Of a DNA stretch of 64,000 bases, positions 44,763 through 56,479 are shown one piece after another. The DNA is from Sipunculus nudus. Lineage: Eukaryota; Annelida; Sipuncula; Golfingiida; Sipunculidae. Position numbers and translations under genes: made by a program. Within the stretch, counting starts at the first letter, position 1. Each line of letters starts with the position of its first letter. Where the stretch lies: NCBI GenBank assembly GCA_026874595.1, contig CM049313.1, forward strand, positions 60,620,659 through 60,684,658, read 5' to 3'. The notes below the pieces were generated by a model. The model ran no database searches and was not told the origin of the DNA. It saw only the letters and a list, made by a program, of their open reading frames with translations.

Positions 44763-46141
44763 ATGCCGAAACGAAAGCGCTGTGAAATCAATGTTTCTCT
44801 GAAGAGAGACATCTGCCTCTACAAAGAAAAACACCCAAAGGCGACACAGAGAGACATCGTGGGATGGGTTGCTACTGAACACAAGATTGACATTGGTCGT
44901 CAGACTGTGTCAGACATACTGTCAAACAAAGACAAGTGGTTGAAAATGAATGAAAGCACAGACACAGTGAAAAGGATGAAAATGGGCAAGCATCCACAGC
45001 TGGAAGAGGCATTGACACTATGGTTGAAAGACATTGTGGCCCACGGAGCGATCGTTTCCACTGACATTCTCCGTGAAAAAGCAAAAGAGCTAGGACAGCA
45101 ACTGGGGATCACTGACTTCCAATACTCGAATGGATGGATAGATAGGATGAAAGCACGAGGTGGCATCAAACAGCACGTCATGCATGGTGAATCAGGGAGC
45201 GTAGACCAACAAGTCGAATCAAAGGGTCGAAGTGACGTTCAAGCAGCACTTGTCGGATACAGTCTTTGCAACATTTTCAATTTTGACGAAACTGGATTAT
45301 TCTTCCGCCTAGGCCCTGACAGAACACTTGCTACAGCACCAGTCAAGGGAACTAAGAAGTGCAAGGATCGGCTGACAGTTGGTCTTGCTGCAAATGCGGA
45401 CGGATCTGAGAAACTAAAACCAATCGTGATCGGAAAATCCGCTAAACCTCGCTGCTTTAAAGGATTCGACCCCGCGCCCATCGTTACGTACAAGAATAAC
45501 AAGAAAGCGTGGATGGTCAGCACTATGTTTGAAGAATACGTCAGCCAGATAAACAGGAAGATGAAGCTTCAAGGAAGGAAAATCGTGCTGTTGGACGACA
45601 ACCACACTTCTCACAAAGACCAGCACTGGGATCATGTTCGACTGGTTTATCTGCCGCCCAATACCACGTCAAAGTTACAGCCACTGGACGCGGGGGTTAT
45701 TCAAGCCTTCAAATGTCATTACAGAAAGATACAGGCAAAGGACTGGATTGCACAAGTTGAGGACCGTGGGGCAATAGAGAAAACGGTGAGAAAGATGCAA
45801 TCTACTTCATAAGACAGGCTTGGAACGAGGTCAGCGAGCAGACTATCGCCAACTGTTTCAAGCATACAGGCATTCTCCCAAACAGCGATGAGACAGCCCC
45901 GCCCCCTTCTGCATCACTGCCGGATACTGCCGAGCTTGCCCGAGTTGTCGCTCAGCTACCAATCGAAAACACGCTGCCTGCGGATGAATATCTCGTGGTT
46001 GATTCCGGTGTTCCTACAGGAGATATGCTTAGTGACGCGGACATTTTGCTGCTACTGCGAGACATGCAGTCTAGACTCAATTCAGCCGCTCTCCGTGACA
46101 ACAAGCAGTGCACATTGGACAGATACTTCAGTGAAAAGTAA
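44763..46141 (+). CDS. Tigger-type transposase (DDE), one frameshift
   Basis: The first frame (44763-45812, 349 codons) starts MPKRKRCEINVSLKRDICLY. Residues ~1-55 are a psq-type helix-turn-helix, ~70-135 a CENP-B-type HTH (HPQLEEALTLWL, FQYSNGWIDRMKARGG), and ~165-330 the DDE_1 catalytic core: Asp175 in NFDETGLFF, Asp278/279 in VLLDDNHTSH and Asp309 in LQPLDAG, a spacing of about 29-30 residues between the last two acidic residues. Near 45780 the reading frame changes; the other frame continues AIYFIRQAWNEVSEQTIANC through an acidic tail to TLDRYFSEK and stop at 46139-46141. Known Tigger transposases cut and paste at TA. With one visible lesion this copy is probably inactive. Confidence 0.93.
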
Positions 46142-46274
46142 CTCAGTCATTTACCCTGGTGAAAACTAGTCACACTGTGTAAAAATGTATATGGACATTG
46201 TATATAGGTGATGATTCTGTAATTCCTCCGATTTGTATTATTTTTTGTATCGATACATTCTGCTGGAACTTTTG

Positions 46275-46280
46275 AATAAA
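46275..46280 (+). terminator. Poly(A) signal of the Tigger transposase
   Basis: AATAAA followed by a T/G-rich stretch (GTTTATTTGCACATTGTTTG), 133 bp after the stop codon. Confidence 0.6.
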
Positions 46281-46735
46281 GTTTATTTGCACATTGTTTG
46301 AAGTGTTTTATTTACTTTTATTATCACTCAATTTTTACTTTATGCATAATATAATTCATTTTTAATTATAATCCAAGATACGGCAAATATTGCTCTTCCC
46401 TGGGTTTGTGTTTTTAGCTGTGGGTGTCCCTGATACGTAATCCGGCAAACTGCGTAATCCGGCATAATTCCTAATCCCCGATGGTGCCGGATTAACGGGG
46501 TCCGACAGTATTATAAATACGTATGTACTTGATGTTAATTTATTAATTATAAAATTATTGCGTAAAGAAATAAGAAAGTTCAATATTGAAAAAAATATAT
46601 ATTATTAATTATACCTGATATTGACACGTAAATATATACCAATAAAGTAATCTAGAGTGGGAGAAAACATGAAAACGTACCTGATCCTTGAAAACTGAAC
46701 CTTGTCAATATGAGATAAATTGGAATGTTACTATC

Positions 46736-48520
46736 CTTTCGGGCCTACCACGTATGACACCAGAGTTTGTTATTAACTTAATATCTCCTTTTTTGCACAT
46801 GTACCTTTACTCTTAAGCGGCACTAGAGCTATGATCTGCTCGTACCTGTAATTGAAAGATCCTAACCTCTAATCATTACCGAGATGGAACATTCATATAT
46901 CTGCTCATTTGATTCTTACATATTATTGTTCTTAGTCGTTTATGTTAACAATAAGAGATGCATTGAACACTGGCTTACCCTTAACCGAAAATGCGGGCTC
47001 AAAATAAATGTTACAATAAATTAGATATTCACAAATAATCATGATAATCGGCTGACATTGTTAAGCTATTTATGGGAACCCACGAGAGGCAGATTTGAAT
47101 ACATTACAAGCAAATTAAACTCGATGAAAATACAAAGGAGACGATTTAAATAAGATTGTATTACGGCTTTGAAACCATGTCAGTTCATCACAGTTTCACT
47201 GAATATGTCTTCTTTCTGAAAATTAATTTGCCGCTTAAACTGGTGTTTGCTCCAATAGTTGCACGTACTGAAGTAATAATTGTTTTTTAGCCGATTATGA
47301 TTTTGTCACCTTGATCAGACAGATTTTAAATGTTGCTCTAATATTGGTCTCAGCGGTTCTTGCTGAAGCATTGTTACTAACAATGTTGAAGGAATGTTCT
47401 TAGATTAACCGAACATTTGCTAAGATACTACCACTGACCAAACCGTTTGAGTGACCATTATAGCAGGTGCAAGAACTATCTGTTACATACACATGCTTTG
47501 TAGCTTAGTCTCGATCACGGGGAAGACAGTTGCCTTTTTGTCTTTCTCCTTCCATCAATGAAATCAATCGTAACCATAGTAACCATAGTAACTCTGAGCT
47601 CTTCAAAACTCTCCAAGGTCATAGTTAGCAGATCACTCTATCCCTACTGTTACACATGTTATGACTGGGAATAAGGCATAACCGATAATTATATATTTAG
47701 ACATAAAAGTTGTCCGCTTTAGAACATCCCGTCAGACACAAACATTACCAACCTAAGCCTATCGGTTATGCAAAACTGGGCAAACACAGGTATACTTCAA
47801 ATAACCTCTTTCTAAAAATCATTATTTGATTGGAAAATTCAAATAATATAATTGATAAATATTTTATTCCATCAATAAACCGTTGATAAAAGCGTGTATA
47901 TGTTTCCCATGATCTATAAAAGAGATCATCTTTCGGTGTTTTTTTGGCACTGATTTTGATTAATACATCTATGTCATCTAACCTTCAATATGAGAGTAAT
48001 GCAAGCTAAGAAAAAAGTGTCTGGCCTGGCACAGCCGAGTGTATCCCACCATATAAGAGCACAGGGCGACAGATAAAACAACCATACGGAATAAATTAAA
48101 GCCTGTTCATTGATGGTCAGAATAGGCAATAAGCAAGACATGATTTTCTCTTTTTTAATGTAAATGAAGTGTTAAAATAAACGTTCCCCTCCACGCGAAA
48201 ATTGTCCAACCACATCAGCTTGATTTAATTGCCTCTTTCCAATGAATACATCCTTTCCTTCTCCTTTACATAATAAGAAATTCTTGTATATCAAGGATTT
48301 ACCAGCAAGCAAGGAACTTTCCAGCCCCCTCTGTTTTGCGTGATATAAAACCAATATATACTACATTACCGAAAGACAAGAATACGTGATTATAGGGGGC
48401 CGTACCTGTCATGTGTACGACAGAGTTTGCAAAGATGGCCGATACATTGAGCAACTCCTGTTATATGAGTGATTTATACCGAAAGCAAACGCACCGATTG
48501 ACGCAACTAGGAACGTAAAC

Positions 48521-48525
<5 letters not shown>
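46736..48525. other. AT-rich intergenic stretch, no gene seen
   Basis: No exon of the lectin family or other gene recognised. Confidence 0.5.

Positions 48526-48582
<57 letters not shown>
48526..48582. repeat. (AT)n microsatellite
   Basis: About 56 bp of AT dinucleotides. Confidence 0.96.
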
Positions 48583-48583
<1 letters not shown>

Positions 48584-49119
48584 CATATGATAGAAATTAT
48601 ACAGATAGATAACAATAAAGCGTATATAGAATAAATGGAAAAAAACATACAAGAAAGAAAACATAGTCGTCATATAACATAAGTTCCAATCGTTTAAAAC
48701 ACAAAAATATTAATGATAAAACTCAGAAATTTTACACGTTTTGGCAAAAATAAAATAAAAAACTATGGCTATTGTAACAACCATACTTGTTGGCTTTAAA
48801 CGAGGTCCACCATATAGCATATGAGTAGCTATCTGATTGCAATACTTTCATTCGTTTTCATCTGAATAATATGATTTGTTGTATATCAGAGATTGTACAG
48901 CGGGGTCTTTACTTTATGTGATCTTAAATTAGGTATTACACAGCCGTTGTGTCTGATGCAACAGTTGTTTAGTGAAATGGGACAAGTATAACTGGCCTGA
49001 CACATAAAGAAACATATAATAAGGTTGAATATTTAAGCTGAATAATCTGTGATCAATATCGACCAAACTGGTTTTTAAAAATGTCGTAACATAGCAAGCA
49101 TTATTAGACTTATTTAAAA

Positions 49120-50930
49120 AATATATTTTAACACGTTACTCAAACGTTTATTGTTTAAAACATTTCGACTTCTTGGTTTTGGAGAAGATTTTGTAGAATT
49201 GTTTGAAATTGTTAATAATGACACAAAAATTCTTTTACAGTTTACAGTATGGCATCGAGCAAAGCTGTCTATTATTACCCTTGACCTCCGTAGTCGCAGT
49301 GGAGCCGCTGTCATGTAAAATGAGGCAATCTTAAAATATAAATAATATTCAGCCCCCTTGAAAACGTATGATCGTAACGTTTTGAAAATCGCACAATATG
49401 CAGACGACATAACGCTCTCCTTAACCTTTAAAAACGCAGTAAAAGTATTCATATTTTTTCTTCCGGACTTAACTAAATAAAGAAAAAACAGAAGGTCTAT
49501 GGTTGGGGGCGAAGAATGAAATTAAAAAAATGAGATCCGATGGAAACTTAAAATTAATTATAATAAAAATTCTGGAAATAAGGTTTGGCAATTCAAAAAT
49601 TGAAAAAAAAACAAAGCTGAGAAAACCAAAGATATCATTAAAGAAAAAGGAGCCTGAGAAAATCATTAATTATCGGAAAAATGATTGTAGTCAATACTTT
49701 TACCTTCTCTAAATAAATCTATTTATTTAAAGCATTTTGCGCTCCAGAACTTTTTATTAATCTTTTTTAAATATAATTTATATTGCAAAAGCAATATAAC
49801 AACATGAAATCTTTCGGAAAAGTAAAAAGATAAACTCTCATTGGTAAACATGAGGCAGGGGGTCTGAAACTAATAGATGTTGCCACCAGGCAAGAGGCCT
49901 TATATATAAAATTAACATCAAAACTTAGCACAGATACCAAAGAAACATGGAAAAACATAGCCCTTTCTCACAAAGAAAATTAGACAAAAATCTAAGTGTC
50001 TTTTAAAGCAATGTAAGAATCGTATACATTAAGGGATTGGAACCAATTGAGTATCCCTTTTACAAACTTATTTTAAGAAAATGGTTTCATTCAAATAAGA
50101 TTAATGAAAACTAAGGCTCTCCGGTGGTAATGAATAACAAACGTTTAATTTATAATAAGAGAGTACTATTTCTTTTATGATTGGATTAATTCTGTAATTG
50201 AATATAAATGGGATTTTTTAAAAGATAATGGTGAAAAATTATCGTTTGATCATACAACAAATCTGTATATCCAGCCGCAATAAGACTGGAATTTATGTTG
50301 GTGACTACCAACATAACGTGACCGCAGATAGGAATATATAATTTCAGGGAAATCTACTGCTAGATTGTGTACAAAATCATTGCAATTTTAATTACAAGAT
50401 AAGAAAAAAACTGTACGGCTTACTTTTGAACGTTTCTGGCAAAGAAAATATCCTTCGTATCTAGTTAACAGTTACACATGGGAAATGACGAGACAGTGTA
50501 CTGGAGAAGTGAGACTGAATACGCTACAGTGAAAGATCCTGCACAAAATAGTTATATCCTTCAAAAATCCTGTTGGAAAAAAGACGAAAATTTCGCAGTG
50601 TAGCAGATGCACTAAAAGCGGAGAAGTCGAATATGTTAAACATTTATTTCACGCAGTAAACTAAGACTATTCGGGATAAAGTTGTACGAGGCATGGGATG
50701 CAAAATAGGAAAATTTATAATATTACAAGAACTTGAGGCAATGCTTGGTTACCAAAGATACTCTTCTAGGTCAAATATATTAACCATTATCCTTTATATT
50801 TTGATAGCAAACATGTATATCGGTAAATGCATAATGGCGAGAAAAGCACTATTGACTTTGTATAGGAATGTGAGCTACGACTATGAGAAACACACCCCAT
50901 TTTAACATGATAGCATGTAAAGGCAGTATA
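49120..50930 (+). mobile_element. Degraded LINE copy 2 (reverse transcriptase to C-terminus)
   Basis: Broken + strand frames in LINE order: LLGFGEDFVELFEIVNND near 49170, IAQYADDITLSLTFKNAVKVF near 49390 (YADD catalytic motif preserved), KTEGLWLGAKNE near 49490, GGLKLIDVATRQEALYIKL near 49858, NKRLIYNKRVLFFYDWINSV near 50140, and TLQWKILHKIV then CSRCTKSGEVEYVKHLFHAV near 50520-50655 (the Cys-containing C-terminal motif). It is 5'-truncated before the palm domain and has several stops and frameshifts. The wording resembles the L1/Tx1-like LINEs of marine invertebrates; the clade is not settled. Confidence 0.82.
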
Positions 50931-53900
50931 AAAAACTGAAAAACAAAAGCAAAAAAATATATATATATTTTCTAAAAAAACTGATCCAAAGAACGAACCA
51001 TAATAACACATTTGAAATATAAAGTAGATTGATCGTGTCAGTAGTAATCAAACATTTTTGATAGCTTTAAAGCTTTTTAGCTTTTAGCAATTTACAGGCA
51101 AAACCAATCAATAAAAAGTCTGCCAAACTGGTTACAAAGAATAACTTTATATATATTGATATACGTTTAATATTCTAATACATATTTTAACAACCGCGCA
51201 CATACATACACTTACGTTTTTTAATGGGCAAATGTAACTTAAACGGACAGCAACACGTCATTACAGAAGCACCAGTCATAGTAACAGCAATATATATTCT
51301 TAACATCTCAGGCGGTTCCATCCTAATTAGATTTTACATTATAGGTTCCAAATGATCTCAGTATATGGCGATATAACGTGTGTGAAAAATAGTTCATATT
51401 ATTCAGACGATACAATGTGCACATTTAAGATTAAGAATAAATAATAAACATCCGGTTCTGATTAATGTTTTGGTTCATATCAAAAGATGAATACTTTCGA
51501 AATTCTTTATTGCGTACGGGTTTCGGAGGATTGTATAGGTATGTAGGTTTATATATTCACCAACCAACACTCAAGACTAGCTTCACCAAAGTAACAACTT
51601 TGCCAAACTTCAGGCGAACAACTCTTCGCTAAACTTTGAATAATTTGAGAACAATTCATCTCTATCTAAAGTATTTTCAAAATATTTGTAACAACAATTA
51701 TCAATGGTCATATTTAGTGCCTGTCTGTTGTACCAATCTATAATAACTGCTCCACATGCTAATTATATGTGTTTGATTTAAAGCAGTCTGCTGGTTTGAA
51801 AAAAAATCTGGGAATATTATAAAACCGGGCGATAATTTTGTGTTGTAATACCGTTCGGTTCGGAGACACCCAGCAACACTAGCTGATCCTCTGATCCGCT
51901 GCTTACGATATCTATTTGCTCTCTGTTGCTTGATTTGTTCCTTATGTCAATTGACCGACCATTCAACAGACCGACTTAACATGCCCCGTAAATGTTGCTA
52001 AGGTGTGTAGCTCAACAATACCATTAAATGGAAAGTAATGCTAATTATATAAAATTTATGTTAATAAGCACGGGCTTAAATCACACACTTGGAGCCAATT
52101 TATTTATATTTTCTTTTCCTTACAGATTAAAACATTTCTTGGTGGTGTTCTTAAGTTGTGTTTTTCTGATCCTCCGTTTGCTTGTCACCATGATACCCTC
52201 GTCTCTACACTCTGCAGGATTAATTCATATATAATTCATATTAATTCATAAGGCCTATACTTAACCCACTACTCTTTGAGAATTAAATTAATTTGCTGAA
52301 ACATTAAGTTACAGAGGATTGGTACAAGGATTCTGCAAATGAAGTTTATTTCTATGTGTTTGGAGTTTATTGCAATCCTAAAGTTTCCACAGTTAATTAC
52401 TCATTATATCGCTTAATCGTTTTCCATATACAATATGCCATCTGGTTAGAGTCTAGTTTTTTTCTGTTCTGCTAGTTTTGGGCTATGATATAAATTGTAC
52501 GGTCATAATATTTATAATTTTATCTTGTCTTCTGTCTTGATTCTTTTTTCTATAATAAGTCTGACTTTTTCACTAACATAATACGCCTCATTAAATGTAA
52601 CCTCCGATAATTATTTTCAACCTTTTATATGTTGCAAGGATGAAAGGTTTATGTTTAAAATTTCAGATCCCATCTGTTTTGCCAAATATATCTATTGTGA
52701 ATGGGAATATTGGTTTGCATAAAAGTACTTCATTATATAAATTAAATAAAAATCAGGAAGTTACTTAAAAAACAAGTTTGGATCATATTAACAGGACAAT
52801 GGTAAGCATTAATATAATCCAGGGCGTAATATATACTTTCTTCACCAAAAGGTGATAACATCCATATGGTTCGTGTTCCCTCAAGTATTCTTTTTGCTCA
52901 GACTGAACAAGTGCATAACCAAAATTACCATGTATACAGAATTTTGACGAAATAAAGTCATGTTCATTTTTTCTCAAATTGATGACACCCCAAGACTAGA
53001 CCATGGTTATTTGAATATGTGTACATCGGATAATAAATGTGGTGCCTAACACATTGAACATTTATCTAGTCTTTAAACATTTTACATGAAATACTTATTG
53101 AATATACTAAGTGCTTTTTGTTGGGTAAAGTTTGTTCATGATTAATTAATGTAGTAATGAATAATAATGGCTTCGCTTTAAATGATAAATTATGTGTGTT
53201 TGCTTAACAAGCAGTTTGATTTTTTTCTTTTTAAATAAATCACAAAAGTGTATCAAACAAGCCGAATTTTCAATATTCTCAAGAGCCAGGCAATATTCTG
53301 TTGCACGCAAGGCCGTCCAGTCAAAACTGCATCCAACCTGGTTACCTGATCAGTGCCACTGTTAATATACTGTAATTTACTGAAAACAATCTAACACATA
53401 CATACATGTGTTAATGAATAATCACTCAAACAGTGATACAGGACTCGGCTACGGACTACGGGATGGTACTTGGACAAGGAGTTCAAAACAAGTTTCCAAT
53501 GAGAATAATATCTAATGAAATAACATAAGTAGATAAGTATAAAGTCAGGAAAATTGTTATTAGACAATTTATGGAGATTTTCAGACTGCTAGAATAAGTA
53601 TACTTATGCCTGATTGTTTGATTTTTTTTCCTGAGAAAAGGACAGAAATATACATAAGCTAAGGGAAAGATTTTATCTATAAAAACGGTCATAAAATATA
53701 AGTTCTGTAAGTCTGAACTCTAGGAAGATTCAAATTATAAGCGGTTCTAAATCAGAGACTATGTTTAGCCCACAGCTAACCAAATATAGCCTACCATGAC
53801 CTAACTCAAGGCTTTAAAGAAGCATTCCCACGGCCATTCCTTGGCTTAAGGTTAGATGTTTACAGGTCTAAATTTTACGTGTCGGACAATATTTATTAGG

Positions 53901-54208
53901 ACGGTTTATAGAAAACGGTTTAGCTGTTTAGATGTCTAGCATATTCTGTAACAATGAAAAAGGGTTAGGAGATCTGTACAGACTTACAATTTAATGATTT
54001 CCGATTTTCACGACATTTACACAATAAATATTACCATGAAGCAAAACCACATTCGAATGAACATTAAGTTTATTTATTCCAATGAATCTTTGACATCACA
54101 ATACCCATTACATATTGATATCTTTACACGAGTAATTAACGTAATTACATGTACCAACATATATTTTAAGTTCAACTTTCGTTTCTCTTGCTAATTAATG
54201 TGTTCCCT
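50931..54208. other. AT-rich intergenic stretch, no gene seen
   Basis: 3.3 kb between the LINE remnant and lectin pseudogene D. No coding, RNA or repeat structure recognised. Confidence 0.5.
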
Positions 54209-54600
54209 TTACATACAGCCTGCTTGTGTTTCACAAATCACACTGTGCCTTTCCGTAGGAAAAGCATCAAACCAGTCAAAACCCATAGTCTGAAAAGCCA
54301 GGTGATTCTGTCTACTTAAACCCTCCGGCTAACCAAGCATCCATCGACTGTAGTTGATCTTCTCGCCTGATGCTTCCCATATCCATCTTCCCTCTTCTGC
54401 TTCATCTGAGCCTGATGTCCAGTAACCCCGAGCAGGCCAAGTTCTGCAATATGAAACTTGTTATAGTTTTCTCTATGTTAACTTAATGTTGTACCTCGTG
54501 ACATAATTCAGGGAAATATTGAAGCATGATATATGGTGTGAATAAAAAACTACTTCGACAAAAAGTAGGGCAGAGCTTATCCATCTGTTAATAGTAGCTA

Positions 54601-54602
<2 letters not shown>

Positions 54603-54650
<48 letters not shown>
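54603..54650. repeat. (AT)24 microsatellite
   Basis: 48 bp of AT dinucleotides in intron 3 of pseudogene D. Confidence 0.97.
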
Positions 54651-54652
<2 letters not shown>

Positions 54653-54766
54653 ACTTTACCTATATTCTTTAGATATTTCTTATGTCAGTAGAGTGTGAGT
54701 CATGGTTAAAAATATAAAACAAATGTTTTAATCAGTTTCCATATCTTATCATTCTATGCTTTTAGA

Positions 54767-54768
54767 AT

Positions 54769-54799
<31 letters not shown>

Positions 54800-54816
54800 G
54801 TTATATATATATATAA
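54767..54816. repeat. (CA)n(TA)n microsatellite
   Basis: A short CA run passes into TA dinucleotides with one interruption. Confidence 0.9.
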
Positions 54817-54828
54817 ATCAGGGATGGG

Positions 54829-54955
54829 TTAATAGTAATATGTAGTAATAATAGTAATAGAACTTTACAGGTTTTCAACGTAATAGTAATAGTAATAGTG
54901 CTAGATAGGAATTTTTAACCTGTGATAGTAATATTAATAGTAATAGAACCCTAAG
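54829..54955. repeat. TAATAG degenerate repeat
   Basis: Runs of TAATAG and AGTAATAGTAATAG separated by two short unique segments containing TTTACAGGTTTT and TTTTAACCTGTG, which are partly inverted copies of each other. Confidence 0.7.
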
Positions 54956-54959
54956 GAAA

Positions 54960-56479
54960 CACAGGAAAAAACTGTAGTTGTAGTGTGATTAGTTCATGCT
55001 AGTTGCTGTTATGGTCCATTGGGCACAGGGCATCAGGCACTGGCCTGAGATGATAACCAATTAGATAAACCCTGGGGTTGTTTGTAGATTCATTAACTAG
55101 GCTTGGTCAGTAAACATTGCAGTAGTGCTTTGTAAGTTTACTCATTATGTGGGACAAATATTTATCCGCTCAGGCTTGACAGTACTGCTACAGTGCTGCT
55201 AATGTTAGGGTACTTCAGAAGAAGACAGTCTGATGACCTTTGATGAGATAATTAGTTGAGCCACAGTGAATGAGGTCCTGTTTGTACTAACCATGGGGTA
55301 CTGCAGTCTAAGTACTATGGCTTGAACAAATCTTGTTAACTGTGTTTGAAAATCTGTTTATCATGTGTATTAAACACCTATTCAAGATACATTAAAATAA
55401 ACTTATCCAACTTGAATGAGATGTAATAAATTTGTGGTATACACGAAATCCTCGCGACTTGGATGTTTTGATAAACATGAATAGGTTGAATTTGAAAGCT
55501 ACAAGCAAGACAATTTGCCGTCATTTGTCCTATGATAAAAGATATACAGATATTTATTACTTGGATTATGCAACGTTGAACAGGAAGTTATGGTATTTAA
55601 TGAGACTAAATGCACCAAACGTTCCTTTTATATATATTTTTTGGTTTAAGGATTATCAAACCTCACTCTTTTTTTAAATGTTCTTAACATGACGTGTTAG
55701 TATGGAGTAAAGGCGGTTTCACACCGGATGCGTCCGAACGAATTTTACGTCCGAACGAAAATTTGCTGTACGAACAAAAAAAAATCCTTTATTTTATGTT
55801 GGTGCATACACACCTAATCAAAACGAAAAAATTACAAAATTATAATTACTCTGAAGGTCAACACAAACCATTCCTGTTTAACAAATGTCAAGGTGATTAT
55901 AGTTGGGTCGGTTTTTCAGACTGGACCTTGTCATGGACAATTAGTCACTACACTTGTTTGTCCAGTAAAACCCGTATATTGCTCTTGTTGTTGTTGTTGT
56001 TGTTTTTTTTTTTGCTGTTCATTCAGAGTGAGCCAAAAGGTTACTGCTCATATTACTAATTTTTATACTAACTAGAACATTGATCTTATAAAACCTAAAC
56101 CACAGTTTCATATAGAAGTAAAGATATGGTGCTGCTTGGTATTTAATAGTTCCTTGTCTCAATTGTATTATGGATAAACCCTTATGTTCCCGGCAGGATA
56201 AATTTCACAATCCAAATGGGTAATAATTACTGATTTATATTGACTGTAATATGCTGAATATTCATTAAATACGCATATATTTGCTAAAATATTAATAACA
56301 ACATATATTGACTCAATTTGATCCGTGATAGCCGAGTCGACAGGTTTATACGTTATAAAAATCTCGCAGATTACTAATATTCGGTGGCAAGTATTGTTCA
56401 GAAGATTATCATACAATACTGTGTAATTAACAAAAATTTGAATTGTGTTGTGCTCACACACATGGAAATTACTGATTAC
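54960..56479. other. Remainder of pseudogene D intron 3
   Basis: Open frames at 55432-56059 on the + strand show no family features. Nothing else recognised. Confidence 0.45.

Larger units (their letters stand above)
44079..46508 (+). mobile_element. Tigger/pogo-type DNA transposon, 2430 bp, nearly intact
   Basis: Inverted ends CAGTCGGACCCTTGTAATCC and, inward from the right, CTGTCGGACCCCGTTAATCC match at 18 of the first 22 positions. TA lies outside each end (44077-44078 and 46509-46510). GTAATCCGGC recurs several times near both ends as possible transposase-binding repeats. A 100-113 bp tandem duplication lies at 44274-44485. The single gene on the + strand is a Tigger transposase with one frameshift. 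AATAAA at 46275-46280 would end its transcript. Ends, target duplication and gene are well preserved, so the insertion is probably recent. Confidence 0.95.
43011..46735 (-). pseudogene. Lectin pseudogene C, split by a Tigger insertion
   Basis: Relics in transcript order: an exon-1 match at 46735-46681 (IPIYLILTRFSFQGS, donor gtacgt) with no ATG at the usual position; a module exon from 44056 to about 43900 (HCPVYCFKRCP, SSAEIRVY), one base out of phase at its acceptor and ending in a stop without a donor; no clear third exon; and a fourth exon at 43256-43011 (VYWTSGTAEAEGGKWI, then TAG where Trp is expected, TQNVLGF, and after a frameshift SVICDKPAHCG). The sugar-motif position reads SKKG instead of QPD/EPD. 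A 2.4 kb Tigger element fills intron 1. With several disablements it cannot make a lectin. Confidence 0.82.

Noticed and set aside
44872-45635. Several minus-strand frames of 70-94 codons
   Set aside because: They are antisense shadows of the Tigger transposase gene.
55432-56059. 81- and 121-codon + strand frames
   Set aside because: They lie in the long intron of lectin pseudogene D, include a TTG/TTT simple repeat, and show no family features.
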